A stretch of 64,000 nt of DNA. It comes from Methanolacinia petrolearia DSM 11571 (GTDB taxonomy: Archaea > Halobacteriota > Methanomicrobia > Methanomicrobiales > Methanomicrobiaceae). Shown here one piece after another: positions 1 to 9,224 of this stretch. Position numbers and translations under genes: made by a program. Numbering within the stretch: position 1 is the stretch's first letter; every line of letters starts with the position of its first letter. The notes under the pieces were generated by a model. That model worked only from the letters and a program-made list of their open reading frames with translations, was not told where the DNA came from and did no database searches. Location: contig NC_014507.1 in assembly GCF_000147875.1 (NCBI RefSeq), positions 1,674,001 to 1,738,000 of the forward strand. Direction: 5' to 3'.

Positions 1-4
1 AAAT

Positions 5-21
5 CCGGGACGACATCCCGG
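5..21 (-). terminator. Small hairpin just after the MMPL stop codon
   Basis: A six-base-pair stem (CCGGGA / TCCCGG) with a five-base loop directly follows the stop codon of the minus-strand transporter gene, and the minus strand then reads ATTT. It could be a terminator or a 3' processing hairpin. No long T-run is visible before the window ends. Confidence 0.3.
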
Positions 22-2286
22 TTATCCTGGTAGACCCTCCGGCCTAAACCTATCCATAACCGATATCACGGCAGGCATCACCACTATTGCACCGATGAGT
101 GAGAAGCCCACTGTAATCACCGTCACAAGTCCAAAGTTCTGGATTATCGGCGATGTCGAAAGCAGAAGAGCGGAAAATCCGAAAACGGTAGTCATTCCAG
201 AAACGGTTATCGCAGTTCCGATCTTCTGGATTGCGGTCTGTATTGCAGAATACAGATCATTTCCTTTATCTCTCTCTTCTTCATATCTCTCCATAATGAG
301 AATTGTGTACTCGGAAGCGACTCCTATTGTCATTGCCCCGAGAGTGGCAGTCAGAAGCGAGTAATTCAGTCCAAGGGAGTACATGATAAGACCGTTCCAC
401 CCGACAATCATTAAAATCGGAATGACGGGTGATATGGCTGTGAATCTCCGGTATACTGCGATCAGGAATATGGATATAAGAATCAGGCCAAAGTAGGTCA
501 TCGGATTTTTAGTATCGCTAATCCCGTTTATTAGATCTACAAACATCACAAGTTTACCTGTATATGTTATATCCATTCCGGGGTGCAGGACGTACCAGTC
601 AAGATCATCCTCCATATTGGATATCAGTTTCTGAGTTTCCGGAATTGTCAGGTCTTCCAGTGAAAATTCGATAACAGCCTCTGTGTTCCCGTTTACGTAG
701 CTGTCGACTATGTTCCCGGGAAGACTCTTCCAGATCTTTTCAAGGGTCTCTTTATCCTCCGGGAGAACTCCACCGTTGTATAGTTTGATGTACGTCACGA
801 TACTTTTCACACCGGTCAGCTCGGTATGTTTCGAGAGAGCATATTCCCCGAAATTATCCATGTATTTTAACGTGTTGTAGTCTTTAATCGAATCCGCTTT
901 TACATACGCTGTAATTGTGTTTGTGGACCCCATCACACTTGTGAGTTTATTCATCGAAACCATTGCAGGCATGTCCTGATCGACCATCATGTCCTCGTCG
1001 GTATCGATTATAACTTTTGAATCAAGTTGTATTCCGATTATTGCGAGCATTATTAGAATAAGCAGAACAGGTACAGGATTTTTCGCGATTTTTAACGCAA
1101 ACCTCCCGAGCAGATTATCATATTTTTCCATTATCGAAATCTTATTCCCGTTCTGTGCCGGGGAATCGAAACCGTCTGCCCCATTATAGTCATATTTAGG
1201 CCTGTATTTTACAATTTTTGCAAATACCGGTACGATTATCATTGCACATAGATAACAGCAGACGATTCCGACAATACATATCGTTCCAAAATCTGATATC
1301 ATCGGAGACGGAGCAAGCAGTGACAGAGCAACAAAACCAAGAGCCGTTGCAATCATCGCTTTAAGTATGGAAGGCCCCGAGCTTGTGATTGTGATCCATA
1401 TGGCTTTCTGAATTGAAGAGTGACGGACCTCCTCATCAAACCTCGACTGGAACTGTATGGCATAGTCTATACCTATGCCTATCAGAACCGGGAATGCGGC
1501 AACGACGACCATGCTTATCTGTATCCCGGTCAGTCCCATAACTCCGAAAGTAAGAATAATCCCGCAGAATACGACCAATACGGGAAGCATCCTGTACCTG
1601 ACATGTCCGAACATCAGTGCCATAGCAACGACCATAAGGATCATCGCCAGAGTTATGAGGTTCGTCATATTCTTCTGAATATCTTCTTTCATCTCCACGG
1701 CAAAAGCGAGTGTTCCGGTTTCGGTTATGGAAATACCGGGAGGCGGAGAAGAGATCCTGATAGCCGTATGAATATTATTTACAATATTTTCTTCCGAACT
1801 CTCGGGATAACCTGTTTCAAGAGGGATCGATACGAGCGTCATCATCTTTGACGGAAGAATTGAGTCGATGTAATCCCCGTAGCTGTAGGAGAGATAATCG
1901 ATGTAATTGTTGATCTCTGCCTGGGACTGCGGAATTTCCCCTCCGCTTACCAGTTTTAACAGATCGGGCAGTCCGGTGACGCTGCTGATATACCTTTCGT
2001 CGGATATGTCCTCTTCAAGCTCTTCAATATAATTAAGCACGTCGGGGGTTGTTACATCATCTCCTTCGATAATCAGTATTATTGAGTCTGCTCCGAATAT
2101 CTCTTCATAATGAACGAGGAGCGATCCCACGGGCCTGTCGGTAAAAAGATAGGTCTCCGTACCTGTCTCAATCGAAGTCATCGAAGCGCCATAGAGCGCC
2201 AGAAGCAGAATCCCAACCACAACTCCTGCAACTATAAAAGTATGTCTGTTGATAATACCAGCAATTAACTCATATGGTGATTTCAA
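22..2286 (-). CDS. RND-superfamily (MMPL/HAE3-type) membrane transporter
   Basis: Predicted RND transporter of the cytoplasmic membrane, of the hydrophobe/amphiphile efflux-3 type seen in archaea; its substrate cannot be read from sequence. The 754-residue protein shows the family's internal duplication. The first half has a TM segment at about residues 15-36, a large extracytoplasmic loop, then a TM bundle from about 205 to 355 containing GIGIDYAIQF. The second half repeats this plan with the equivalent GVASEYTILIME near residue 660. Translation starts at TTG (complement of 2284-2286), supported by GGAGG nine bases upstream. It stands alone, with no adjacent membrane-fusion partner, as expected for a cell with one membrane. 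The superfamily call is firm. Confidence 0.9.
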   Translation of the reverse strand: MKSPYELIAGIINRHTFIVAGVVVGILLLALYGASMTSIETGTETYLFTDRPVGSLLVHYEEIFGADSIILIIEGDDVTTPDVLNYIEELEEDISDERYISSVTGLPDLLKLVSGGEIPQSQAEINNYIDYLSYSYGDYIDSILPSKMMTLVSIPLETGYPESSEENIVNNIHTAIRISSPPPGISITETGTLAFAVEMKEDIQKNMTNLITLAMILMVVAMALMFGHVRYRMLPVLVVFCGIILTFGVMGLTGIQISMVVVAAFPVLIGIGIDYAIQFQSRFDEEVRHSSIQKAIWITITSSGPSILKAMIATALGFVALSLLAPSPMISDFGTICIVGIVCCYLCAMIIVPVFAKIVKYRPKYDYNGADGFDSPAQNGNKISIMEKYDNLLGRFALKIAKNPVPVLLILIMLAIIGIQLDSKVIIDTDEDMMVDQDMPAMVSMNKLTSVMGSTNTITAYVKADSIKDYNTLKYMDNFGEYALSKHTELTGVKSIVTYIKLYNGGVLPEDKETLEKIWKSLPGNIVDSYVNGNTEAVIEFSLEDLTIPETQKLISNMEDDLDWYVLHPGMDITYTGKLVMFVDLINGISDTKNPMTYFGLILISIFLIAVYRRFTAISPVIPILMIVGWNGLIMYSLGLNYSLLTATLGAMTIGVASEYTILIMERYEEERDKGNDLYSAIQTAIQKIGTAITVSGMTTVFGFSALLLSTSPIIQNFGLVTVITVGFSLIGAIVVMPAVISVMDRFRPEGLPG

Positions 2287-2571
2287 ACTGACTTTCCTCC
2301 TATACAGTTCCTTTCATGAGACTGGGACAGAATTTTGTGAAAATGTCAATATAATCCGTTTTATCGCCAGGTAAACGATCAATCTCCAGCATCATTCCCA
2401 ATCTCCAAGATAACAATAGATCATAGATTTTATGTTCCCTAAATAGGATACAACTTTTGGAGTTGCAGCGACGAAAAATTTATTTGGATCTGCAAAACTT
2501 TTTACGAATAATCCCAAAAGTTGAAAGCAATCGGTCTGCCATAACCTTTTTTATTTCTTTATTTCTATTTA

Positions 2572-2795
2572 GGGCGTAAGCCCCTTCGGGGCAGCCCGAT
2601 GCTCAATTCGCTTCGCGAATTTTCGCAAATCGTGATAACCCGGCCTGGATGCTACCCTCCGGGTAGTCTCGGCCGGGAAAAAATTCAGATATACTCGAAA
2701 AGAAAAAAGGAGCCGGAGGAACGCTTGCCCGTCCCGAGGCGACCTATCGCGACGAGGAGGAGGGTTGAAGGGAGGGTGAATCTTCCCCTCGCTCA
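2572..2795 (+). repeat. Family A structured repeat, copy A1
   Basis: GC-rich non-coding element in AT-rich surroundings. In order it carries GCCCC-TTCG-GGGC, AATTCGC-TTC-GCGAATT, a nested hairpin CCCGGCC...GGCCGGG enclosing CTACCC-TCC-GGGTAG, a ~45-base spacer, then a second half of short hairpins (around GACCTATCGC and the GGGAGGG block). The same order recurs at 36.0-36.6 kb and 50.9-51.5 kb. Reading frames through it are not conserved between copies, so I treat it as non-coding. Confidence 0.8.
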
Positions 2796-3213
2796 ATACG
2801 TAAAAAAGTAAGCTCAAATTGGGGTTATTTTCCGGATTAGACACCCATAGATCATACATGAAAAATTAAACGACGGATTGCGATTTATTTTCCCAAAAAA
2901 GGAAGAATCGAAGAGATATAACGGCCTTATATTCAACTCTTTTTTCAGGACGATGTTTTACCTTAACGAAGATGAGATCGCCCCTCTCCGTGCTTCTGTG
3001 TGGATTGAAAAAACGATGATTTGGGCTTGGATTTGGGGTATTTAAGGTTTGCTTTACTGTAATAGGGTTTGATAGGCATCCTTTCTCGCAGAAGAAAGAG
3101 GGTGCAAGAAGGTAAGGGTTGTTAGAGAGCGGGTTGGATTTGTGCTAGCTCTTCGAAAAATTGATATTTTTGAAAATAAATTCGCCCATAATTTAAATTA
3201 TGGCACAGAATAT
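2796..3213. other. AT-rich intergenic stretch, no gene recognised
   Basis: About 400 bases between the family A copy and the TIR gene. I see no coding region above chance. An 18-base perfect palindrome (CCATAATTTAAATTATGG) lies at 3186-3203, ten bases past the TIR stop codon, and may be a terminator or protein-binding site. A 30-codon reading frame at 2953-3045 has no support. Confidence 0.4.
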
Positions 3214-3897
3214 TTAAATTACTCTCAAATATTTCAGCTTTTGGTAAATTAAATCTGCAAACTGTTCTGCTGAAATTTTTTTCAAATCAATATATTTGAT
3301 AGAAGGAGGGATTCCTGGTATTTGAGTTTCATCAAATTTGCCTATTAAGATGTATTCCTTTTTTGAATTTATTGCTGTTACTAAAGCAGCATCTTTCTCT
3401 AAGCAAGGATATGCCTTTTCTACATAATTTTTTGAAGCAAAAATAACAACACAACTTGCTTCATTTGAAAAAATTTCTTCAAGATGTATAATTAAATTCT
3501 TACCCCACATATTGACTTCCTCATATTCATCGTAAAAAACATTTATTTTATTTTTAATTAAAGAATCAGCTACTATTTTTACATAATCTCGCTCATTTCC
3601 AGAGAAAGAGAGTGCAACGTCATATTTTTTTTCAGGAAGAGCCCCATAAAATATTTCAAGCCTTCTTAATGTACTGACAGAAATCTCTAATTTTTCTGCA
3701 GCTCCTTTTTTTGTCCCACATTCTCTTATAAATGACTCCATTTCATTAATTGCACTTTTTTTTCCTACAACATTTCCCCAATTTCTTAACGCATTGAATT
3801 GTCTTCCTCTTGCCATGACACCGTTACCTCTATAAAAAGCGTATGCGGCTTCAACAGCCTCTAAAAAACTCCAGTTGGGATCAATATACATTGCCAA
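3214..3897 (-). CDS. HTH-TIR domain protein, candidate anti-phage NADase or sensor
   Basis: 227 residues. An N-terminal segment ends in a helix-turn-helix-like stretch (about 61-80, GTKKGAAEKLEISVSTLRRL). A TIR domain fills residues 91-227: the beta-A strand YDVALSFSG, the FYDEYEEVNMWGKNL region, and YVEKAYPCLEKDA, where E167 sits at the position of the catalytic glutamate of TIR NADases. Prokaryotic TIR proteins usually cleave NAD or make a cyclic ADP-ribose signal in defence; that role is inferred here. The gene is strikingly AT-rich compared with its neighbours, suggesting transfer. The start is either TTG (3897; AGGGG nine bases upstream) or ATG (3891). It is divergent from the 311-residue membrane protein gene. 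Confidence 0.8.
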   Translation of the reverse strand: MAMYIDPNWSFLEAVEAAYAFYRGNGVMARGRQFNALRNWGNVVGKKSAINEMESFIRECGTKKGAAEKLEISVSTLRRLEIFYGALPEKKYDVALSFSGNERDYVKIVADSLIKNKINVFYDEYEEVNMWGKNLIIHLEEIFSNEASCVVIFASKNYVEKAYPCLEKDAALVTAINSKKEYILIGKFDETQIPGIPPSIKYIDLKKISAEQFADLIYQKLKYLRVI

Positions 3898-4170
3898 TTT
3901 TTATTCCCCTTTATATTTAATTAGAAAGTGATTTTTATAAAAATATCTTTCTTTAATATAATATCAAAAAGAATAACAAAATAAAGATTTTTTTAATTTT
4001 CAGGCCCCATAATTATAATGCTTAAACATAATTTTGTGTAGAATTTTGAAACTTTGGATATTAATCAATAGAATTCAAAATTTAATATACACCCTGTTAA
4101 AGGAAATTAAAAATTTATAATCTAAGGTTATTTTTATAATTTATGACCAATCCAATATTGTATATAAATT

Positions 4171-5106
4171 ATGTCAGAATTACTGTTGATGGAAATTGGA
4201 ATATCAACTTGGGCAAATATTGGAGTAGCTTTAGCTACGGTAATATTAGCTTTATGTACAGCAGTTATGGCATTTTTTACTTACAAATCTGTGAAAGCAT
4301 CCACAAAACAAACTGAATTATCAATAAAGATGATCGAAAAACCCAGAATACTTGAACAAATTAATAATTTAAACATTCTTGAAGATGAATTAAATCGTGA
4401 AATAATAAAAATTGAAAAGCAAGATCTAAACTGGTCTAAAAAAAGCGAAAAAAGTAATTCAGATTTCTCCCCTCTAATGTTCCCAATATCTGAAAGAAAG
4501 CCATTCTCCTTGGATATACACAATATATTTGTAGAACCTGATAAAAAAGACAACAGGAATTATTCACATTTCATAGATAATATCAATAACAACTTAAAAG
4601 AAAGGCGTAGATTATATCTTTCGATAGATGGTGAACTCTATTGCATAGAAAAAAAGATATTAAGCAATAATTTTCACAAAATGATTGATAATATTTTTTC
4701 AGAATTACCTCAGTATTCTTTTAATATTAATAATGACTTTGAAAATAAAGATTCATTTTTAGGAGATAACCATGGAGGTTATGTATTATCAAATCCTGAA
4801 CTTTGTGATGTTATTTTAGGGATGATAATTGTATTAACTATCGATCCCTTTAGAACAGCTCAGGAAATTTCTGTCTATGAAGGATATTCAAAATTGATCG
4901 AAGAATTATATCCTAATATTATTAATATCTTGAAAAATCAGGCTATTCCTGATGTTGATAGGCGCATTAACGAAATTTCTGGGGACTTGAATGAGTTGGA
5001 TGCGATAGATAAAATAATCCTTAAGGATATAAAAGAATTGAAGGATTTATATGCAAAAAAATATATCCTGACGAATGGAGAATTAAATCCCTTTTGTTTG
5101 AAATAA
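4171..5106 (+). CDS. Unknown membrane-anchored coiled-coil protein
   Basis: 311 residues of no family I recognise. One N-terminal transmembrane helix (about residues 13-37) is followed by a charged, Lys/Glu/Asn-rich, probably cytoplasmic region with helical, partly coiled-coil character at about 52-80 and 260-300. The DNA is as AT-rich as the neighbouring TIR gene, which is transcribed away from it across a 270-base AT-rich gap, so the two may have arrived together. TATA-like sequences occur upstream at about 4110-4118 and 4155-4164. Single-TM plus coiled-coil proteins next to TIR proteins can be effector or sensor partners, but this is only a contextual guess. Confidence 0.6.
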   Translation: MSELLLMEIGISTWANIGVALATVILALCTAVMAFFTYKSVKASTKQTELSIKMIEKPRILEQINNLNILEDELNREIIKIEKQDLNWSKKSEKSNSDFSPLMFPISERKPFSLDIHNIFVEPDKKDNRNYSHFIDNINNNLKERRRLYLSIDGELYCIEKKILSNNFHKMIDNIFSELPQYSFNINNDFENKDSFLGDNHGGYVLSNPELCDVILGMIIVLTIDPFRTAQEISVYEGYSKLIEELYPNIINILKNQAIPDVDRRINEISGDLNELDAIDKIILKDIKELKDLYAKKYILTNGELNPFCLK

Positions 5107-5215
5107 AACGTAATTAGGATTCTTTAATCTAATAAAACATCTTCATGGAAAAAATATCGAAAAATATCAACCACTCACAATCCTACATACTAATCATTTC
5201 TAATCTCCCAACCAC

Positions 5216-5226
5216 CCTTTTAAATC
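5216..5226 (+). promoter_or_regulatory. TATA box of the lemA-DUF2207 operon
   Basis: The sequence CCTTTTAAATC lies about 50 bases before the lemA ATG and would place transcription start near 5245-5250. AACAGGAGA follows as the Shine-Dalgarno site at 5257-5265. Confidence 0.45.
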
Positions 5227-5271
5227 CCCAAAAGCACAAAAGTACCTCATCAACAAACAGGAGAAAATCCC

Positions 5272-5832
5272 ATGATCGGATACATAATACTAGGAATAAT
5301 AATTGTTGTAATAATCGTGCTGGTGCTCTGGTTCGTCAGCATCTACAACAAATTCTTCAGCCTGAAAAATTCGTCCGAGGCAACACTCGGCCAGATAAAA
5401 GTCGCGATGAAGAAGCGCCTCGACATGATCGACCAGCTCCTCGGCTCCGTCAAGAGCTATGCAAAATTCGAGAAGGAGACGCTCGAAGGCGTAACAAAGA
5501 TGCGCAGCAGCGTCGGCAGTGCAGGAGTAGGCGACCTGAACAAGATCGAAGCCGAATCCAGGTCTGTCCTCGGCCGCCTCTTCGCGGTGATGGAGAACTA
5601 TCCCGACCTGAAGACCTCGCAGACCGTCAAAACCCTGATGGACTCGATAAAGGACATCGAGGACGAGATCGCCCGCCAGCGCTACACCTACAACAACATC
5701 TCGCAGCAGTTCAACACCATGCTCGAGACGATCCCGTCGAACATCATCGGAAACATGATCCACCTAAAGAAGCTCGACTACCTCGAGTTCGAAGACGAAA
5801 ACCTCGAAAAGGCCCCGAAGATAGAATTCTGA
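5272..5832 (+). CDS. lemA: LemA family protein
   Basis: 186 residues, the usual LemA length. The N-terminus is a short extracytoplasmic tail and one TM helix (about 4-25), followed by a long four-helix-type domain beginning IYNKFFSLKNSSEATLGQIK and ending in the family's YLEFED region. LemA proteins are membrane-anchored helical bundles found across bacteria and archaea, with no settled biochemical activity. The start ATG is preceded by AGGAGA. The next gene (DUF2207) begins four bases after the stop, and lemA-DUF2207 pairing is a recurrent arrangement, suggesting a shared envelope complex. Confidence 0.93.
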   Translation: MIGYIILGIIIVVIIVLVLWFVSIYNKFFSLKNSSEATLGQIKVAMKKRLDMIDQLLGSVKSYAKFEKETLEGVTKMRSSVGSAGVGDLNKIEAESRSVLGRLFAVMENYPDLKTSQTVKTLMDSIKDIEDEIARQRYTYNNISQQFNTMLETIPSNIIGNMIHLKKLDYLEFEDENLEKAPKIEF

Positions 5833-5836
5833 GAGC

Positions 5837-7684
5837 ATGGAAGAAAAAACCCAGATTGCAGCAGTCTTTATCGTAACGCTCATAATCGGGATCATCGCCA
5901 TTTTCGGCCCGGGACTCGTCGGATCGGATCTCACCGGGTTCGCCGACGATCTCGTCGCCGACTCCTACGAGGTCACATGGTACGAGAACGGAACCCTTAC
6001 CGAACGCTACGTATACGACGTCAGGATTTCAGGGGACTACAGGATGCTCTACCGTGTCTGGTCGGCCTCCCTCTACTCTGCCGAAAACTCGCAGAACATC
6101 CCCGTATCGTCCCGCATCGAACTTACCGGGATGACGGTACCCGAAGGGACGGCAGGATACATCAAGACCAAAAACGGCGAAGTATATCTCTTCAACTCCG
6201 ATAGCAGCCAGGTCGAATCCTTCGTCAGCCAGAAGGCTTATACAAACGAAGCGGGAATCGTCGACACCGGGTACTTCGATGCCGGACAGTACACCGTCGA
6301 ATTCACATACGTAATCTACCCGCCGATCGAATACGACGAAGAGGCCGCCCACATCAGCCTGATGTTCGCAAGCGAGCACATCCCGTATAAGAACGTAAAG
6401 ATCGTCCTCGATTCGGACCTGATAACCGACACATTCACGCATCCCCCCGGATACGAAACCACTGAGGAAGACGGAAAGGTAATCATCACCGGAAGCTCCC
6501 CCGAAGACGAGCTGATCGAAGTAGAGATGCTGCTCAAGCCCGAAGCCGCGGACATAATCCCCGGCGACAAGGAATACGTTCCCGGAGTTATCGAAGAGAC
6601 CGAATCGGCGAACAACAGCTATTACCTCGGGTTCACAGTAGCTGACATCACCGGAATAATCGCGAAGATAATCATAATCCTGACACCGTTCCTCCTCCTG
6701 TTCCTCTATTTCAGGGTGGGAAAAGAGAACAATTACACGGTCCCCGAATATCTAAGCACAATCCCCAATCCCAAACTCAGGCCGTGGGAGGTAAACCTGC
6801 TCTTCAAAGGCGACGCATTCGAATCCGACCAGGACGCCTTTTACGCGACTCTCCTCAGCCTTCATAAGCAGAAGAAGATCAGGATCACGGAAAAAGACGA
6901 CAAAAAAGGAATCGTGATCGAAGTCCTCGACACAACCGTAGACGACCGGTACGAACAGAAGGTCCTGAACTTCATCAGTGCAAACACAAAGGACGACAAC
7001 AAACTCGATACCGGCTACTTCAATGAGATCTCCAAAAAAGCAGCGGTATCAAAGGCGGACGAAAGGATCGCAGTAGCACTCAGGGACAGTCTCAGCAGCC
7101 TGATGTCAAATACCGATGCATCCCTCTCGGAAAAATACGCAACCGACGGAAGGGTCTACCTGATCCCGTTCTACATCGCCGGCGCCCTGGTCATCGTCGC
7201 CTCGATAGGAGTGCTCTTCCTCTTTTCAGATGCGGCAACACAACTGTTCTTCTCGGCAGCTCTCGGCGGAGTCATCATAGTCCAGGCAATAGTCGCAACA
7301 CTGTTCCCCACCACTCTCTTCGGACGCTGGAAGGAGGACTATTACAAGGAAAAACTGGAATGGAACTCATTCAAAAAATTCCTCTCCGACCTCAGCCAGA
7401 TAAAAAAATACGGGACCGAAGACCTCAACATGTGGGGCGAATGGCTCATCTACGGAACCGCTCTCGGGATCGGCGACAAGGTCGAAGAGGCGATGAAGAC
7501 CCTTGACCTCGACGTGTCCGAAGGCGGCGGAGTATACTTCTACCCGCACTACACCTCGTGGTACATGGGCTTTTACGCGATGAGAACCTTCACACCCTCG
7601 TCACAGGGCGGGGGGCCCGGAGGAGTCGGAGGAGGCTTCGGCGGTGGCGGCGGATTCGGCGGCGGAGGTGCAGGCGGGAGATAA
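5837..7684 (+). CDS. DUF2207 membrane protein with glycine-rich tail
   Basis: 615 residues. Domain order: an N-terminal TM or signal anchor (about 6-27), a beta-rich extracytoplasmic DUF2207 region (about 30-260), a TM helix near 268-292, a soluble region starting PEYLSTIPNPKLRPWEVN, a hydrophobic pair at about 443-495, and a soluble stretch ending in an almost pure Gly tail (GGGFGGGGGFGGGG, last ~25 residues). The tail is typical of the family. Function is unknown; the tight coupling with lemA implies they work together at the membrane. A family B array starts 57 bases after its stop codon. Confidence 0.88.
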   Translation: MEEKTQIAAVFIVTLIIGIIAIFGPGLVGSDLTGFADDLVADSYEVTWYENGTLTERYVYDVRISGDYRMLYRVWSASLYSAENSQNIPVSSRIELTGMTVPEGTAGYIKTKNGEVYLFNSDSSQVESFVSQKAYTNEAGIVDTGYFDAGQYTVEFTYVIYPPIEYDEEAAHISLMFASEHIPYKNVKIVLDSDLITDTFTHPPGYETTEEDGKVIITGSSPEDELIEVEMLLKPEAADIIPGDKEYVPGVIEETESANNSYYLGFTVADITGIIAKIIIILTPFLLLFLYFRVGKENNYTVPEYLSTIPNPKLRPWEVNLLFKGDAFESDQDAFYATLLSLHKQKKIRITEKDDKKGIVIEVLDTTVDDRYEQKVLNFISANTKDDNKLDTGYFNEISKKAAVSKADERIAVALRDSLSSLMSNTDASLSEKYATDGRVYLIPFYIAGALVIVASIGVLFLFSDAATQLFFSAALGGVIIVQAIVATLFPTTLFGRWKEDYYKEKLEWNSFKKFLSDLSQIKKYGTEDLNMWGEWLIYGTALGIGDKVEEAMKTLDLDVSEGGGVYFYPHYTSWYMGFYAMRTFTPSSQGGGPGGVGGGFGGGGGFGGGGAGGR

Positions 7685-7741
7685 ATTTCCTTCCCCCCTC
7701 ACGAGAAAAGATAGCACTGCCGGATTGCTAGCATATCTGAT

Positions 7742-8026
7742 TCAGGCAACCCCGGCACTGGCGGCCAGGCCGCCGGACGGCCCCTGCCCAGGGGCCTTGC
7801 CCTGAGATAGTTCTCTCATGCACGCCCGGGGACCGGCAAGGGTCCCCCGGGCTGTTTAATTTATTCTGCTATGACATGTTCCATTCCATACACGCCTTGA
7901 GTACACCGCGTTCCGCCACGCAGGGGATACTTGTCTATCCCCGGAGTGGCCTATCGCAAGGAGAGGCCCCGCGGTAGGGGCCGGTCCGCGAGCCTGCAGT
8001 GCGGCTCGCGGCGAGGGGTCGCCTGA
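7742..8026 (+). repeat. Family B structured unit B1 (reference description)
   Basis: About 285 bp, GC-rich, bounded by a terminal inverted repeat (TCAGGCAACCCC at the left, GGGGTCGCCTGA at the right). Inside, in order, are hairpins with stems GGCGGC/GCCGCC, GGCCCCTG/CAGGGGCC, GGGGACC/GGTCCCC, GGGGATA/TATCCCC, GGCC/GGCC, GGCCCCG/CGGGGCC and CCGCGAGCC/GGCTCGCGG. Together with the closing stem they could fold into one multibranch structure. Copies at five loci keep the stems while loops change (CGGT, AGGT or GGGT; CTTGTC or CTCGTC). No promoter or conserved reading frame is evident. B1 carries a T-G pair at the base of its first inner stem (CTGGCGGC...GCCGCCGG). Confidence 0.85.
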
Positions 8027-8056
8027 TTTGGATATGTTAGTATATTTAGATCTCAC

Positions 8057-8343
8057 TCAGGCAACCCCGGCACCGGCGGCCGAGCCGCCGGACGGCCCCT
8101 GCCCAGGGGCCTTGCCCTGAGATAGTTCTCTCATGCACGCCCGGGGACCGGCGAGGGTCCCACGGGCTGTTGAAGTTAGTTTTCTTCTCCGGTACCCCGT
8201 ACCGTACACGCCTTGAATACACCGCGTCCTGCCACGCAGGGGATACTCGTCTATCCCCGGAGTGGCCTATCACGATAGAGAGGCCCCGCGGTCGGGGCCG
8301 ATCCACGAGCCTGCTGTGCGGCTCGTGGCGAGGGGTCGCCTGA
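8057..8343 (+). repeat. Family B unit B2, with a compensating stem change
   Basis: Complete unit, joined to B1 by a 30-base linker that ends AGATCTCAC. Its last hairpin reads CCACGAGCC...GGCTCGTGG (8303-8328) instead of CCGCGAGCC...GGCTCGCGG: both sides of one base pair changed, G-C to A-T, keeping the stem. Confidence 0.85.
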
Positions 8344-8366
8344 TTTGGGTTGGTACGTTTAGATCT

Positions 8367-8503
8367 TCCCACGGGTTGTTGAATTTAGTTTGTTACGGTA
8401 TATTCCATTCCGTACACGCCTTGAATACACCGCGTCCAGCCACGCAGGGGATACTCGTCTATCCCCGGAGTGGCCTATCGCAAGGAGAGGCCCAGGGGTC
8501 GTC
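8367..8503 (+). repeat. Family B unit B3, internally deleted remnant
   Basis: The linker AGATCTT runs straight into the middle of a unit, so the left terminal repeat and first three hairpins are missing. The final two hairpins are also lost, CCCAGGGGTCGTC joining the right end directly. The 93 bases from here to the next gene hold nothing recognised. Confidence 0.75.
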
Positions 8504-8596
8504 AAAAATAGTAAAACACACATTTCATAATTAACGAAGAACCTGCCGGAATAATTATTTCAAACAAAAAAGTCAACTAACAGGAACACCGATAAC

Positions 8597-9223
8597 ATGG
8601 ATGCCCAAAAAAAAGATCAGGACAAAAAAAGACCCCGCCTGCCTCCCTCGTTAAAGGACATAGTATATATCGCCGTAATCTCGAATCCGGCCCCGGGAAA
8701 GTCGAGCAATTTCGAAGTATACGCGATCACCATGTCCGCGTTTTCGATAATAAAACTGAAATATTCGAGAAAGACCAGACTCAGCCCGGGAATGGTCATC
8801 GACCTGAGAGATTTCGGTGAGATGAGCCATTATACGATCGAAGACGACATACCATTCGATAAAATCGCGGAACGAGACAGAAACTTCATCGGCAAGGCAC
8901 TGGTGTCGGCAGGTGAAAAACACCCCATAGGACTTCTTAAAGCACAGACGATGGCCGAAGAAGGAATCGAAAACCTCTTCCGGCTTCTCAATATGAACGA
9001 TCCGGAGCGGCTCGCCGTCTTCCTGAAAGGAGTACAGGAATCGTCATTCGAAGGCGAGGTCACCCACAGGGACCTGTTCGCAATATTCATCCGGGCATTC
9101 TCGGGAGCAAAAAAACCTCCCGATGTAAGGCAGCAGGAAGCACTGATAAGCATATGCGGGAATAATCCGGCGGTTATAATCGAACTCGCGGAAGCATACC
9201 TCGACTACGCCGGGAAAAACTGA
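8597..9223 (+). CDS. Protein of unknown function (208 residues)
   Basis: I do not recognise the family. After a Lys-rich N-terminus, residues 18-75 look like a small beta-barrel (VYIAVISNP, FEVYAITMSAFSIIKLKY, LSPGMVIDL). The rest is mainly helical, with ISICGNNPAVIIELAEAYLDY at the C-terminus. No signal peptide, TM segment or cysteine motif is seen. AACAGGA lies upstream of the ATG. It converges on the PAS sensor gene; the two stop codons are one base apart. The beta-barrel followed by helices hints at nucleic-acid binding, without firm support. Confidence 0.7.
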   Translation: MDAQKKDQDKKRPRLPPSLKDIVYIAVISNPAPGKSSNFEVYAITMSAFSIIKLKYSRKTRLSPGMVIDLRDFGEMSHYTIEDDIPFDKIAERDRNFIGKALVSAGEKHPIGLLKAQTMAEEGIENLFRLLNMNDPERLAVFLKGVQESSFEGEVTHRDLFAIFIRAFSGAKKPPDVRQQEALISICGNNPAVIIELAEAYLDYAGKN

Positions 9224-9224
9224 T

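Noticed and set aside
2569-2859. 96- and 70-codon reading frames across the family A copy.
   Set aside because: Not conserved in the other family A copies and composed of hairpin sequence; no ribosome-binding site.
2953-3045. A 30-codon reading frame starting MFYLNEDEIAPL.
   Set aside because: Too short, without ribosome-binding site or recognisable similarity; kept only as part of the intergenic description.
5145-5876. A 243-codon frame covering lemA in another frame.
   Set aside because: LemA is unmistakable in its own frame; the alternative is Arg/Pro-rich and lacks motifs.
7742-8343. Family B as an insertion sequence or simple MITE.
   Set aside because: There are terminal inverted repeats, but no transposase, no clear target-site duplication at copy ends, and regular tandem arrays with fixed leader and tail are not typical of MITEs. 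A MITE origin is not excluded.
7856-8534. Open reading frames on both strands through family B units, encoding similar Arg/Pro/Gly-rich peptides (for example GHSGDRQVSPAWRDAVYSRRV).
   Set aside because: They recur only because the DNA repeats. Starts, ends and frames differ between copies, stems covary without regard to codon position, and many copies are truncated or shifted.
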